Shown here: piece by piece, positions 26,075 through 35,519 of the stretch
Layout of the letters: the number at the start of each line of letters is the position of its first letter
Position numbering within the stretch: the stretch's first letter is position 1
Origin: Blautia pseudococcoides
GTDB lineage: Bacteria > Bacillota > Clostridia > Lachnospirales > Lachnospiraceae
Assembly (NCBI RefSeq): GCF_001689125.2
Contig: NZ_CP015405.2
Location: 4,862,501-4,926,500 of the forward strand
Direction: 5' to 3'
Length of the DNA: 64,000 bases
Position numbers and translations under genes: made by a program
The notes under the pieces: model-generated
What the model was told of the DNA's origin: nothing
Databases searched by the model: none
The model's input: the letters and a program-made list of their open reading frames with translations, nothing else

Positions 26075-27632
26075 AATATTGATTGTGGATGACGAAAAAA
26101 TGATTCGTCTGGGCATGAAAAAAGTGCTGCCCTGGGAGAGCCTTGGAATCATTGAAGTTTACGACGCGGCCTCAGGCAAGGAAGCCCTGGGCATTATAAG
26201 GGAAAAGAAACCGGAGATCATGATATCTGATATCCAGATGACGGAGATGACGGGGCTGGAGCTGATCGAGGCAGCCCGGAAGATTGTACCGGAGCTGAGG
26301 GTGATCGTGCTGACAGGATACGATAACTTTGAGTATGCAAGGCAGAGCCTCCGCCTGCAGGTGCAGGATTTTTTCCTGAAACCCATAGAGGAGGACGAGC
26401 TTGCGCGGGCCGTGGGCAAGCAGGTAAATTATCTGGAAGATTTAAAAGCCGAGGAAAAGAATTTAAGGCTTCTCCAGAGAACCCAGGGAACGGCGGAACA
26501 GACAGAACTGGAGCACTACATGCGGAATCTGGTGCACAAGCGGGACGACATGGGCAAGCTGCTGGATAATCTGAGGGAGTATTATCACTTTGACACAGAG
26601 ATGGAGCTGAAGCTTATGCTGATCGTGCCCACCCTGTACATGAACCAGCAGCCCACGGAGGAGAACTTCCAGGCCATGTCTGTGAAAAATGTATGCATGG
26701 GCATGGTGGATGCCCAGGAGAGAGGCATCACGTTCTCGGATGATGACGGAACCATTGCCATTACCTGGTTTGAGGCAGAGACCGGGGACGTGGTGCTGGA
26801 TGCCATTGAGGAGCTGTCCGATATCCTGAAGGATGAATTTGACGCCAAACCCAAGATGGTGGTGGGAAGTGCGGTGCATGGATTTGCCAATCTGTTTATC
26901 TCCTACAATGACGCCCGCTTTCTTTTGGATAATGAAAAAGAGGGGATCCGGGATATTGTGCAGACCTTCGGGGCCCAGAATAAGGCGGATATTTTCCGGG
27001 ATATCTACGCAGAGCTGAAAGGGATCATGTGCGCCAATGTGGGCAATACAGACTATGTGATGAAAGCGTTCAATACCTTTTCAAAAGCTACTCAGTCCTA
27101 TAATCTCTCACCTGCCATGGTGCGCAGAAACTGCTTTGAGATCGCATCTGCCCTGTATTTTTCCTACATGGGAGATTCCGGGGAGGTGGAGTCAGGAAAG
27201 CTGGATTCCCTCTCCAAAAGCCTGATCTGCGCAGACCGGGAGGAGGCCTGTGAGGTGACCCGTATGTTTATCTCCCAGCTTTTGGGCAAGGAGGAGGAGA
27301 ATGTTCACGAGATCATAACAAAGGCAAAGCATTACATAGACGAGCATTTGACAGAGGAGTTATCGGTATCCAATATTGCAGCCAGCCTGTATATTACGCC
27401 GAACTATTTTTCCAGGCTTTTTAAGCGTGTGACAAAAGAGGGATGTAATGAGTATATTGTGCGGAAAAGGATTGAAAAGGCCAAATCCCTGCTGGAGACC
27501 ACCAGCATGAAGACCGGAAAAATTGCCATGATGGTGGGATACCGTGACACAAATTATTTCTCCCTGGCGTTCAAGAAACACACAGGAAGATCTCCCACAA
27601 AATACCGTGAGGAGATACAGCATAATGCATAG
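26067..27632 (+). CDS. YesN-type response regulator with AraC DNA-binding domain
   Basis: A 521-residue regulator. The receiver domain (1-120) has the acidic pair in VDDEK, the phosphorylated Asp in MISDIQM and the Lys in FFLKP. A middle region of about 270 residues is of unknown function. The C-terminal 100 residues hold two AraC-type helix-turn-helix units (LSVSNIAASLYITPNYFSRL and KIAMMVGYRDTNYFSLAFK). It is cotranscribed with the kinase. The probable targets are the binding-protein promoters at 19058 and 20685 and perhaps the GH3 gene. Confidence 0.93.
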   Translation: MYKILIVDDEKMIRLGMKKVLPWESLGIIEVYDAASGKEALGIIREKKPEIMISDIQMTEMTGLELIEAARKIVPELRVIVLTGYDNFEYARQSLRLQVQDFFLKPIEEDELARAVGKQVNYLEDLKAEEKNLRLLQRTQGTAEQTELEHYMRNLVHKRDDMGKLLDNLREYYHFDTEMELKLMLIVPTLYMNQQPTEENFQAMSVKNVCMGMVDAQERGITFSDDDGTIAITWFEAETGDVVLDAIEELSDILKDEFDAKPKMVVGSAVHGFANLFISYNDARFLLDNEKEGIRDIVQTFGAQNKADIFRDIYAELKGIMCANVGNTDYVMKAFNTFSKATQSYNLSPAMVRRNCFEIASALYFSYMGDSGEVESGKLDSLSKSLICADREEACEVTRMFISQLLGKEEENVHEIITKAKHYIDEHLTEELSVSNIAASLYITPNYFSRLFKRVTKEGCNEYIVRKRIEKAKSLLETTSMKTGKIAMMVGYRDTNYFSLAFKKHTGRSPTKYREEIQHNA

Positions 27633-27688
27633 AAGAAAGGAAGAATTTTATAGAAGGAAGTAACTTTTTTTTATTACGGCTGGGATGC

Positions 27689-27733
27689 AGGTATGGTACA
27701 CTATATCTATAGGTAAAAGTACCATACCTTTTT
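27689..27733 (+). terminator. Terminator of the kinase-regulator operon
   Basis: Perfect 10-bp arms GGTATGGTAC/GTACCATACC around a 19-base loop, followed by TTTTT. One arm recurs as GCAGGTATGGT at 27776-27786, so a second role as a binding site is possible. Confidence 0.65.
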
Positions 27734-27869
27734 GGCGTGTGGATACAATACGCAGCAAAGAAGTATATGCGGTTTCGGCAGGTATGGTGTAAGATGAAGG
27801 AAGAAAAAGGCTGTGAGGCCGTCCTTTGCAGAAGGGTATGTAAAATAGAAAATTAAAGGAGAACGATTG

Positions 27870-29990
27870 ATGAGAGACCACAAAAAAGAAAGAGCCATTG
27901 CAAGAGAAAAAGCAAGAGAACTGGTATCTAAAATGACACTTATGGAGAAGGCATCCCAGTTAAAGTATGATGCTTCCCCTGTGGAGCGCCTGGGTGTTCC
28001 CACCTACAATTACTGGAACGAGGCCCTGCACGGTGTTGCCAGAGCCGGTGTGGCTACCATGTTTCCGCAGGCTATTGGCATGGCGGCAGTTTTTGACGAT
28101 GAAGAGATGAAAAAGGTGGGCGATATCATTGCCACTGAGGGGCGTGCAAAGTATAATGAGTATTCCAAACACGGAGACAGGGATATCTACAAAGGGCTCA
28201 CATTCTGGTCACCAAATGTGAATATCTTCCGTGATCCACGCTGGGGAAGAGGCCATGAGACATACGGTGAGGACCCGTACCTGACCTCCAGGCTGGGTGT
28301 GAAATTCGTGGAGGGTATCCAGGGTGACGGTGAGGTGATGAAAGCCGCTGCCTGCGCCAAACATTACGCTGTACACAGCGGTCCGGAATCCATCCGCCAT
28401 GAGTTTGACGCTGAGGCAACCATGAAAGATATGTGGGAGACATACCTTCCGGCCTTCGAGGCTCTGGTCACAGAGGCGGATGTGGAATCTGTCATGGGTG
28501 CCTACAACCGGACCAACGGGGAGCCCTGCTGCGGCCATACTTACCTTATGGAAGACGTTTTAAGGGGAAAATGGAACTTTGAGGGACATTTCACCTCTGA
28601 CTGCTGGGCTATCAAGGATTTCCACGAGAATCACAAGATCACGAAAAATGCCAGAGAGTCCGCTGCCCTTGCCCTGAAAAAAGGGTGTGATGTAAACTGC
28701 GGGAATACCTACCTGCACCTGCTGGGCGCCATAGAAGACGGCCTTATTACAGAGGAGGATATCACGCTGGCAGCCGAGAGACTGTTCACTACCCGTTTCC
28801 TCTTAGGTCTTTTTGACGGAAGTGAGTATGACAATATTCCGTACGAAGTGGTTGAGTGCAAAAAGCATGTGGAGAAAGCCCTGGATATGGCCAGAAAGGG
28901 CTGTGTCCTTTTAAAGAACGATGGTGTCCTGCCTCTTGACAAGTCAAAACTGAAGACCATCGGTGTTATCGGACCAAACGCGGACAGCCGTGCATCCCTC
29001 ATTGGAAACTACCACGGAACTTCCTCAAGATATATTACCGTTCTGGAAGGCATCCAGGATGAGGTGGGCGATGAGGTGCGTGTGCTCTATTCAGAGGGCT
29101 GCCACCTGTATAAAGACAAAGTGGAGAATCTGGCATGGAACCAGGACAGGATCTCAGAGGCTGTTATTACAGCAGAACACAGCGATGTGGTTGTTCTCTG
29201 TGTAGGCCTGGATGAGACGCTGGAAGGGGAAGAAGGAGATACCGGAAACAGTGATGCGTCCGGTGACAAACAGGACCTTCATCTGCCGAAAGCACAGGAG
29301 GAACTTATTGAGAAAGTGGCAGCAGTGGGCAAACCCACCATCGTAGTGCTTATGGCAGGCAGTGCCATAGATATGAATTATGCGGATGAAAACTGCAATG
29401 GCGTTCTTCTTGCCTGGTATCCGGGCGCAAGAGGCGGAAAAGCAGTGGCAGATCTGCTGTTCGGCAAGGTTTCACCTTCCGGAAAACTTCCGATCACATT
29501 CTACAGAGATTTGGAGGGAATGCCGGAGTTCACGGATTACAGCATGAAAAACCGTACATACCGCTACATGGAAAAAGAGGCACTCTATCCTTTCGGATAC
29601 GGGCTCACATACGGTGACGTGAACGTGACGGATGCAGAGATCACAGGGGAAGTGACCGCCCAGTCGGATATTCAGGTGAAGCTGACAGTGAAAAATGACG
29701 GCGGCACAGCAACGGAGGATGTGGTACAAATCTATATCAAGGATATGGAATCCCCTCTGGCTGTTCGCAACTGCAGCCTGTGCGCATTCAAACGTGTCTC
29801 CCTGGCAGCAGGAGAGAGCAGGACCATGACGGTTACCGTTGCCGGCGCAGCTATGAATGTTGTGGATGAGAATGGTGGACGCCGCGTTGACAGCAGACAC
29901 TTTAAACTATTTGCGGGAACCTCCCAGCCGGATGCGAGGAGTGAGAAACTGACAGGAAGAAAACCAGTGGAACTGGATTTAAACATATAA
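27870..29990 (+). CDS. GH3 family beta-glycosidase (beta-xylosidase/glucosidase)
   Basis: A 706-residue intracellular enzyme without signal peptide. The GH3 N-domain opens with NYWNEALHGVARAG, a motif common in beta-xylosidases. The nucleophile is Asp244 in FTSDCWAI. The second alpha/beta domain (about 330-560) and a C-terminal fibronectin-III-like domain (about 590-690) follow. ATG 27870 is preferred over TTG 27867 on spacing from AAAGGAG. Placed after the importer and its regulators, it probably cleaves the imported oligosaccharide. Beta-xylosidase is favoured by the N-domain motif, but beta-glucosidase is possible. Confidence 0.9.
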   Translation: MRDHKKERAIAREKARELVSKMTLMEKASQLKYDASPVERLGVPTYNYWNEALHGVARAGVATMFPQAIGMAAVFDDEEMKKVGDIIATEGRAKYNEYSKHGDRDIYKGLTFWSPNVNIFRDPRWGRGHETYGEDPYLTSRLGVKFVEGIQGDGEVMKAAACAKHYAVHSGPESIRHEFDAEATMKDMWETYLPAFEALVTEADVESVMGAYNRTNGEPCCGHTYLMEDVLRGKWNFEGHFTSDCWAIKDFHENHKITKNARESAALALKKGCDVNCGNTYLHLLGAIEDGLITEEDITLAAERLFTTRFLLGLFDGSEYDNIPYEVVECKKHVEKALDMARKGCVLLKNDGVLPLDKSKLKTIGVIGPNADSRASLIGNYHGTSSRYITVLEGIQDEVGDEVRVLYSEGCHLYKDKVENLAWNQDRISEAVITAEHSDVVVLCVGLDETLEGEEGDTGNSDASGDKQDLHLPKAQEELIEKVAAVGKPTIVVLMAGSAIDMNYADENCNGVLLAWYPGARGGKAVADLLFGKVSPSGKLPITFYRDLEGMPEFTDYSMKNRTYRYMEKEALYPFGYGLTYGDVNVTDAEITGEVTAQSDIQVKLTVKNDGGTATEDVVQIYIKDMESPLAVRNCSLCAFKRVSLAAGESRTMTVTVAGAAMNVVDENGGRRVDSRHFKLFAGTSQPDARSEKLTGRKPVELDLNI

Positions 29991-30006
29991 GACAGGAGAG
30001 ATGGAT

Positions 30007-31053
30007 ATGAGGAAAATTTTATGGAAACTGTTGCTTTTGGGTATTGTCTCATCCTTGACAGCCGGGGTGCTATCCGGCTGCGGCCAGGAGACCAAAGCGA
30101 AGACTTCCTCCCAGGAGAAGACGGAAACGACAGAGACGAAAAAAGGGAAAAGTGAAGTAAGATCCGCAGAAGAGAAGCCCGGGATGACAGTGTCAGAACA
30201 TCCTCAGTTCATCTCAGACGGAGTCCGCAGGCTTGTGCTTGTACAGGACGGAAATGAAATCTTCAACCTGTCCAAGGAGCCTGCTGATTATAAGATGGAT
30301 TTTGACTACTGGGAAATACTGAATCCCTATGATGAGACCGCGACAGTCAATACAGAGACTATGTACACCCTGTTTGATATGCTCAAAGAGATGGATCTGA
30401 CTGCGCCGGTGGCAGTGGAAGATGGGGTAGATACGGGAATCACGGGCACCACCACCAAAATAACCATTGACTTTGTAAATACCCAGGATGCAGATACTGC
30501 CAAACAGACAAAATATGCAGACAGTACAGCGACACTTCTCATAGGCAGTGCGGATGGGGAAGGAAACCGTTACGCGGCTGTGGAGGGATATGAGGGTGCT
30601 GTGTACAGAGTCCCCTCCGCTCTGCTGGACGCTGTTTACGGACTGAATCCTTTTGACTACATCCTGAAAGTCCCGGCTCTCATAAATATCGAGACTGTGG
30701 AAAGCGTGGAGATCCAGACAGGCGGCAAAACATACACCATGGAGCCATCCCAGGACAGGTATAAGATGAACGGGAAGAAAGTGGAAAAAGAGGAGTTTAC
30801 GGATGTCTACCAGGCCCTTTTAACTGTGATGCTGGATTCCGAGATAGAGGAAGGCAGCCAGCCGGAAGGTGACAGGGAAGAGAAGCTGCGTGTGGTGTAT
30901 CATAGAAATACGGAGGAGGCCCCCCAAGTGGAGCTGGTATATTATTCCTATGCTGATACCTATGACAGCATATCCATTAACGGCAGTGAACATTTTCTGG
31001 TGAGATCCGCGGATGTGGATACACTGAGAGAGCAGATAGAAAAAGCATTTTGA
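30007..31053 (+). CDS. DUF4340-like lipoprotein
   Basis: A 348-residue lipoprotein (lipobox LSGC near residue 25) with a charged linker and a region resembling DUF4340 (repeated strand pattern, for example KMDFDYWEILNPY). ATG 30007 is preferred over 30001 because AGGAG is then eight bases away. DUF4340 proteins often accompany gliding or ABC systems, but no partner is next to it. It lies 16 bp after GH3, possibly in the same transcript. Function unknown. Confidence 0.75.
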   Translation: MRKILWKLLLLGIVSSLTAGVLSGCGQETKAKTSSQEKTETTETKKGKSEVRSAEEKPGMTVSEHPQFISDGVRRLVLVQDGNEIFNLSKEPADYKMDFDYWEILNPYDETATVNTETMYTLFDMLKEMDLTAPVAVEDGVDTGITGTTTKITIDFVNTQDADTAKQTKYADSTATLLIGSADGEGNRYAAVEGYEGAVYRVPSALLDAVYGLNPFDYILKVPALINIETVESVEIQTGGKTYTMEPSQDRYKMNGKKVEKEEFTDVYQALLTVMLDSEIEEGSQPEGDREEKLRVVYHRNTEEAPQVELVYYSYADTYDSISINGSEHFLVRSADVDTLREQIEKAF

Positions 31054-31068
31054 TCATATGAAATATAG

Positions 31069-31118
31069 AAAAAAGAGCCATGCTGCAGATATAGATTCAT
31101 GCAGTACGGTTCTTTTTT
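31069..31118 (+). terminator. Terminator after the DUF4340 lipoprotein gene
   Basis: Arms AAAAAGAGCC and GGTTCTTTTTT (one G-T pair) with an inner CTGCA/TGCAG pairing. Confidence 0.75.
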
Positions 31119-31282
31119 CGTGAGATATCCATTCTTTCCGGCTCTTGAAAAATCCATCCCTGACTGCTATAGTTAAAAAACAAATTCGTTTTTTCCCTGT
31201 AATAACTCTGCAACATAGAGCGCTTATGCTGTAAATGTAAAAGAAAATCCTTATAAAACAGGTTTGAAAAAGAGGAGGAATC

Positions 31283-31840
31283 ATGATGATGCGTAAAAAA
31301 TTCAAACAGCATAAGACCGCAGCCGTGGCGGTGGCGGCAGCTCTGTGTGTCACTGCAGCGGCGGGGACCCTGGCGGTTTACGGACAGAATGCGGCAGAGA
31401 AGCAGGTAAAGGAGACGGCAGAGGAGAAGTTGTCACAGGAGGAAGCAGTTTATATACCCTGGGATGAAGATACGCTGTACAAAGAAACCGTGGAGAATCA
31501 GGATATCGTGAAGCAGGTGTGTGAAAAATACGGCCTGGATCCCAACAGCGCCACCATGAAAGACATAACCCGCGAAATGAGAAATTATGAGGAAGCACTC
31601 TGGCTTCTGGATGAGATGGGGGAAAAGCCACTTCTGATGGAAAAGGGAGAGGGAATGGACTCACTGGAAACTTATATTGGTGATGTCTACGCTTTTGACG
31701 GCGGAAAGCAGGTTCTTGAGTCCTATTGCCGGGAACATGGGCTGCATGCAAAGAGCGCCCGGATAAAAGATTTGACGGCAGAGGATTTGGTGGCTATAGG
31801 CGAGATCGCTTATAACACTTCGGAGCATCCGAAAAACTGA
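31283..31840 (+). CDS. Small exported protein of unknown function
   Basis: A 185-residue protein with an N-terminal signal or anchor (about residues 9-30, TAAAVAVAAALCVTAAAG-like) and an acidic helical body. The start follows AGGAGG; three Met codons in a row make the exact first one uncertain. Two internal segments resemble each other: VKQVCEKYGLDPNSATMKDI and VLESYCREHGLHAKSARIKDL, suggesting a duplicated small module. It lies 17 bp before a two-component system and may be its sensor accessory or target. Not recognised as a named family. Confidence 0.7.
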   Translation: MMMRKKFKQHKTAAVAVAAALCVTAAAGTLAVYGQNAAEKQVKETAEEKLSQEEAVYIPWDEDTLYKETVENQDIVKQVCEKYGLDPNSATMKDITREMRNYEEALWLLDEMGEKPLLMEKGEGMDSLETYIGDVYAFDGGKQVLESYCREHGLHAKSARIKDLTAEDLVAIGEIAYNTSEHPKN

Positions 31841-31857
31841 CAGAAAGGCAGATACAA

Positions 31858-32505
31858 ATGGCAGATATTTTAATAGTGGAAGACGAGCAGGGCATAAATG
31901 AACTGATGAAAAGAACCCTGGCTATGACGGGACACAAATGCGCTCAGGCATACACCGGCAGAGAGGCACTCAGGGCAGCGGAAAGGGAGAGACCGGATGT
32001 TGTGCTTCTGGATATTAACCTTCCGGATATGGACGGATTTCAGGTGATGGAACAAATAGGCGGCGTTCCGGTCATCTATGTGACAGCCAGGGACCAAGTG
32101 ACAGACCGGGTAAAGGGATTGAACAGCGGGGCGGAGGATTATATAGTGAAGCCGTTTGCAATGGAGGAGCTGGTTGCCAGGGTTCAGGTAGTGCTCAGAA
32201 GGTTCCACAGGGAGGAAAAAATTTTTGCCATTCATGATGTGAGGGTAGATATAGAGAGGCATAAGGTCATCAGAGCAGGGGCGGATGTGGAGCTTACAAA
32301 CCGGGAGTTTGAACTTCTTAGGGTACTGCTGGTCAACCGGAATATAGCGCTTTCCAGAAACCAGCTTCTGGATATGGCCTGGGGCATGGACTATTTCGGG
32401 GATGACAGGACTGTGGATGTCCATATCCAGAGGATTCGGAAAAAACTGGGGCTGGAGAACTATATCAGGACCGTTTTCAAATACGGATACAGACTGGAGA
32501 TATGA
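31858..32505 (+). CDS. OmpR/PhoB-family response regulator
   Basis: A 215-residue regulator: receiver 1-115 with EDE, phosphorylated Asp in VVLLDINLP and Lys in VKPF; winged helix 125-215 containing LTNREFELLRVLLVNRN and TVDVHIQRIRKKL. It ends one base before the kinase start. Signal and target are unknown; the small exported protein upstream is the nearest candidate. Confidence 0.93.
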   Translation: MADILIVEDEQGINELMKRTLAMTGHKCAQAYTGREALRAAERERPDVVLLDINLPDMDGFQVMEQIGGVPVIYVTARDQVTDRVKGLNSGAEDYIVKPFAMEELVARVQVVLRRFHREEKIFAIHDVRVDIERHKVIRAGADVELTNREFELLRVLLVNRNIALSRNQLLDMAWGMDYFGDDRTVDVHIQRIRKKLGLENYIRTVFKYGYRLEI

Positions 32506-32506
32506 T

Positions 32507-33610
32507 ATGCAGCTTTGGAAGAAAAATTATCTGGCAGCGTATGTTCTGTTTCTGGTGATCCTCAATCTCTCCCTGCTTCTTCTGTCCACCATGGGATTTA
32601 AGAATGACCTGGAAACCCGCATGGATGATGTGATAAAGCGACAGCAGCAGCTTGCCTATACGGTGGAGGGGCTCATTGGAGCAGAAGGCGGGGAGGACAA
32701 GCTGATCTACCTGGGACAGGGATATTACAGGAACAGGATCTATATTAACGTGAGCCGCGGGGCGAGAACCATTGTGAACCACCTTCCCGAAGGAGTGGGG
32801 ATCGCCGGAAACGCGGATATTGTCACATATAAAGGGGAACGCCATGCAGCGGTCATGGGACAGACCGGCACCGGGGAGGATGACTGCAATGTTGTCTATA
32901 TGGAGAACATACAGGATTTATACCGTGGGCAGAACAGAAGGCTGTTGTCCTTCCTGGTGACAGGCCTGCTTCTGGAAGCTGTGATCGGCTCCATGCTTTA
33001 TATGACCATGAAGAAAATATACATGCCAATCAATAACATTGCACATGAACTGCGGACCCCTTTGACTGTACTGCAGGGGTACGGGCAGTATATCCAGATG
33101 GGAAGGATCACGGAGGAGGACCGCTTCTTTGCCGGGGAGCAGATTGTAAAGGAAGCCTGCAGCCTCAGAGAGACGGTGGACAGACTGCTGGTCATGGGAA
33201 ATCTGAGGGAAGGAAATATTAAGTATCAGAGGGCTGACATGGAGGAGCTGCTTGGGGAGATGAAAAAGTTATACCCCTGTATTCATGTGGAAAACCATAT
33301 GGGGGTCATAGAGGGTGATGTATCCCTGGTCAAATGTCTGTTTAAGAATTTGATCAGCAATGCGGTAAACGCAGGGGAGCATGTGGCCGTGACAGCTTCG
33401 GATCACTGTGTGAATATATGGAACGACGGAAAATACATAGAGAAACAGAAGCTGAATTACCTGAACCGGAACCATGAATTTCCAAGGGCAAAAGCCGAAC
33501 GGAACGGTTACGGAATTGGTCTGTGCTATGAGATCGTAAAGCTCCATGGATGGAAGATGGACTATGAATCCTCAGAAGAAAAAGGGACAACCGTAAAAAT
33601 AAGAATATAA
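32507..33610 (+). CDS. Sensor histidine kinase
   Basis: A 367-residue kinase with helix 1 at about 8-27, an extracytoplasmic loop of about 115 residues, helix 2 near 148-168, then directly the dimerisation domain with NIAHELRTPLTVLQGY (phosphorylated His) and an ATPase domain ending in GYGIGLCYEIVKLHGW. No HAMP domain is evident between helix 2 and the His box, which is short. The start at 32507 abuts the response regulator stop. It pairs with that regulator. Confidence 0.92.
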   Translation: MQLWKKNYLAAYVLFLVILNLSLLLLSTMGFKNDLETRMDDVIKRQQQLAYTVEGLIGAEGGEDKLIYLGQGYYRNRIYINVSRGARTIVNHLPEGVGIAGNADIVTYKGERHAAVMGQTGTGEDDCNVVYMENIQDLYRGQNRRLLSFLVTGLLLEAVIGSMLYMTMKKIYMPINNIAHELRTPLTVLQGYGQYIQMGRITEEDRFFAGEQIVKEACSLRETVDRLLVMGNLREGNIKYQRADMEELLGEMKKLYPCIHVENHMGVIEGDVSLVKCLFKNLISNAVNAGEHVAVTASDHCVNIWNDGKYIEKQKLNYLNRNHEFPRAKAERNGYGIGLCYEIVKLHGWKMDYESSEEKGTTVKIRI

Positions 33611-33623
33611 CCGGATACTTCAT

Positions 33624-33675
33624 AGGGAAGGGTGCCGGACCGGCGTTTCTGCAGCGCAGGTCCGGCCTTCCCTTT
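33624..33675 (+). terminator. Terminator of the two-component operon
   Basis: Arms GGGAAGG-GCCGGACC and GGTCCGGC-TTCCC followed by TTTG. The remaining stretch to 33909 is AT-rich and shows no clear feature beyond the ribosome binding site AGGAGGGG. Confidence 0.85.
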
Positions 33676-33909
33676 GATAGGATCAAAACCTTACTCATGC
33701 AGTTCCAGATTCTCCACAGCAAAGGCCATATGGCAGTTACGGGAAGAGCAGATGTGCCGCGTATAGTATAGCATGGGTTCAGAGAAATTAGGAATTTTTA
33801 AATAATATCTTTATAATTTCTTTCGGATTTTTACAATTGCTTCTTGTTTTTTCGCTGATAAGATATAGTCATAATAAAGAAGAGGAAAGAATAAAAGGAG
33901 GGGAAAGAG

Positions 33910-34551
33910 ATGGCTAGAGACATGGTGGTGAGAATTTCAGAAGGCGTGAGAAGACAGTTTACACAGGAAAGATTTATAGCAGCAGAATATGACAGGGCCT
34001 ATTCCCTGACCAGCATGATCTTATTTTTCTTTTCCGCATCAACAGTTGGATGGCTGTGGGAAGTATTCCTTCACATATTTATCGACGGGGCAATCATCAA
34101 CAGAGGGACCACATGGGGACCATGGCTTCCCATCTATGGTGTGGGCGGTGTGATGACCCTGGTGTTATTGAAAAGATTTGCTGACAAGCCGCTTCATGTA
34201 TTTGTATTTGCGTATGTGGGCAGCGGTATTCTGGAATATACAACGGGGTGGGCACTGGAACAGTTCAGGGGCGTAAAATACTGGGACTACAGTGAAAGCC
34301 TGTTTAACATTAACGGCCGTGTGTGTCTGGAGGTACTGGCACTGTTTGCAGTGGGTGCCTGCGCGATCCTTTATATCGCAGCACCGGCTATGGATCATCT
34401 GTTCAGAAAGATCCCCCGGACAGGGATGATCGTACTCTGTGTTGTACTGATCACTTTGTTTACAGTTGATTTGGTGTTTTCAGCCATATACCCCAAAATG
34501 GGGCCTGGGATTACCATGGATGTTTCTGAAACTACAAGATGGATATTTTAA
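33910..34551 (+). CDS. CmpB-family membrane protein (putative ABC permease, PF06541-like)
   Basis: A 213-residue protein with five or six membrane helices and the signature segments GWLWE, NRGTTWGPWLPIYG, EYTTGWALE, KYWDYS and NGRVCLE, which mark the family named ABC_trans_CmpB. These are widespread in Clostridia and mostly single-gene; a real ABC function has not been shown. A strong AGGAGGGG box precedes the start. No partner genes are adjacent. Confidence 0.85.
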   Translation: MARDMVVRISEGVRRQFTQERFIAAEYDRAYSLTSMILFFFSASTVGWLWEVFLHIFIDGAIINRGTTWGPWLPIYGVGGVMTLVLLKRFADKPLHVFVFAYVGSGILEYTTGWALEQFRGVKYWDYSESLFNINGRVCLEVLALFAVGACAILYIAAPAMDHLFRKIPRTGMIVLCVVLITLFTVDLVFSAIYPKMGPGITMDVSETTRWIF

Positions 34552-34585
34552 CGCCGGAGGCGTAGACTAATAGATTTGACCAAAT

Positions 34586-34625
34586 AAAAAAGGTATTGCC
34601 GTACACAGGGCAGTGCCTTTTTTGT
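34586..34625 (+). terminator. Terminator after the CmpB-family gene
   Basis: Arms AAAAAAGGTATTGCC and GGCAGTGCCTTTTTT (one mismatch) with a short loop. Confidence 0.8.
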
Positions 34626-34762
34626 GTCACACCGGGATAAGACGGTTGGGCATGGGGGGAAGCCTGGAACGGTGAGGAGGCTGAAGTGTTACAAATACTG
34701 CTTGTGCAATCTGTGAAAAAAAGATATGCTGTAAGAAAAAGGAACAGATCAAGGAGGCGGCT

Positions 34763-35416
34763 ATGTTCTATACAATTGACTATGAGAATTGGGAGAGAAA
34801 AGAAATTTTTGAACGTTTTGCAGGATATACTTATAATCTGACCGCGGAGGCAGATGTCACGGATTTTTTAGGGGCCATACATGAGAAAGGTTATAAATTC
34901 TATCCGTCCATATGCTGGTGTATTGCCAATACGGTAAACAGTGATGTGGATTTCCGCTGTGCAAAAGTGGACGGAGCCATAGGGTATTACGAGAGCCTGA
35001 GCCCTTGCTATACGCTTATGCGTAAAGGGGAAGGGCATCTGTTTACGCATATGGTCACCAATTTTGACAAGGATTTTAACAGCTTCTATAAAGCGTTTCT
35101 GGAAGATAAGGAGAAGGCCGAGAACGGCAGCACCCTGTACTATTACGGGAATCCTGTCCCGGGCTGCGTGGACATAACCATATTGCCGAACACGGCGTAT
35201 GCGTCCATCTGCTATGTGCGTCCGGCTTCCTTCGTAAATCCAGGATCGGGCAGCGAGAGTTACATACCTTTTATCACAGTGGGAAAATATCAGGAGAGGG
35301 ACGGAAGGATGAAGATGTCCGTGACGGGAAACTTTAACCATGCAGCAAATGACGGGTATCATGCAGAGAAATTTTTCCGTATGCTCCAGGAAAATCTGGA
35401 TACGTTTTCTGCATAG
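34763..35416 (+). CDS. CatA-like acetyltransferase
   Basis: A 217-residue protein of the chloramphenicol acetyltransferase fold and length. The catalytic motif HHxxxDG appears as NHAANDGYH near residue 192, so the catalytic His (second position) and the structural Asp are kept while the first His is Asn. N-terminal FYTIDYENWERKEIFERF is typical. Housekeeping relatives in Clostridia act on unknown alcohols, and this sequence alone does not prove chloramphenicol resistance. The gene stands alone and converges on the GH43 gene. Confidence 0.8.
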   Translation: MFYTIDYENWERKEIFERFAGYTYNLTAEADVTDFLGAIHEKGYKFYPSICWCIANTVNSDVDFRCAKVDGAIGYYESLSPCYTLMRKGEGHLFTHMVTNFDKDFNSFYKAFLEDKEKAENGSTLYYYGNPVPGCVDITILPNTAYASICYVRPASFVNPGSGSESYIPFITVGKYQERDGRMKMSVTGNFNHAANDGYHAEKFFRMLQENLDTFSA

Positions 35417-35466
35417 CCTGTACAGCCGCGGGCAGGAGTCTGGGTTCCTGCACAGATACAGATGAC

Positions 35467-35500
35467 CAGGCCGGGACGCGGATATCTGCGCCCCGGCCTG
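35467..35500. terminator. Bidirectional terminator between convergent genes
   Basis: Perfect 9-bp arms CAGGCCGGG/CCCGGCCTG with an inner GCG/CGC pairing, between the acetyltransferase stop and the GH43 stop. A T-tract is weak on both sides. Confidence 0.6.
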
Positions 35501-35519
35501 TGAGTTTACATAATAAAGA

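Noticed and set aside
33676..33775. A minus-strand stretch reading like a protein C-terminus (CHMAFAVENLELHE)
   Set aside because: It may be another gene remnant, but the piece is short and matches no family that I can name.
34763..35416. Chloramphenicol resistance gene
   Set aside because: The catalytic His is kept but the first His of the motif is Asn, and the family has many non-resistance members; a resistance call is not supported.
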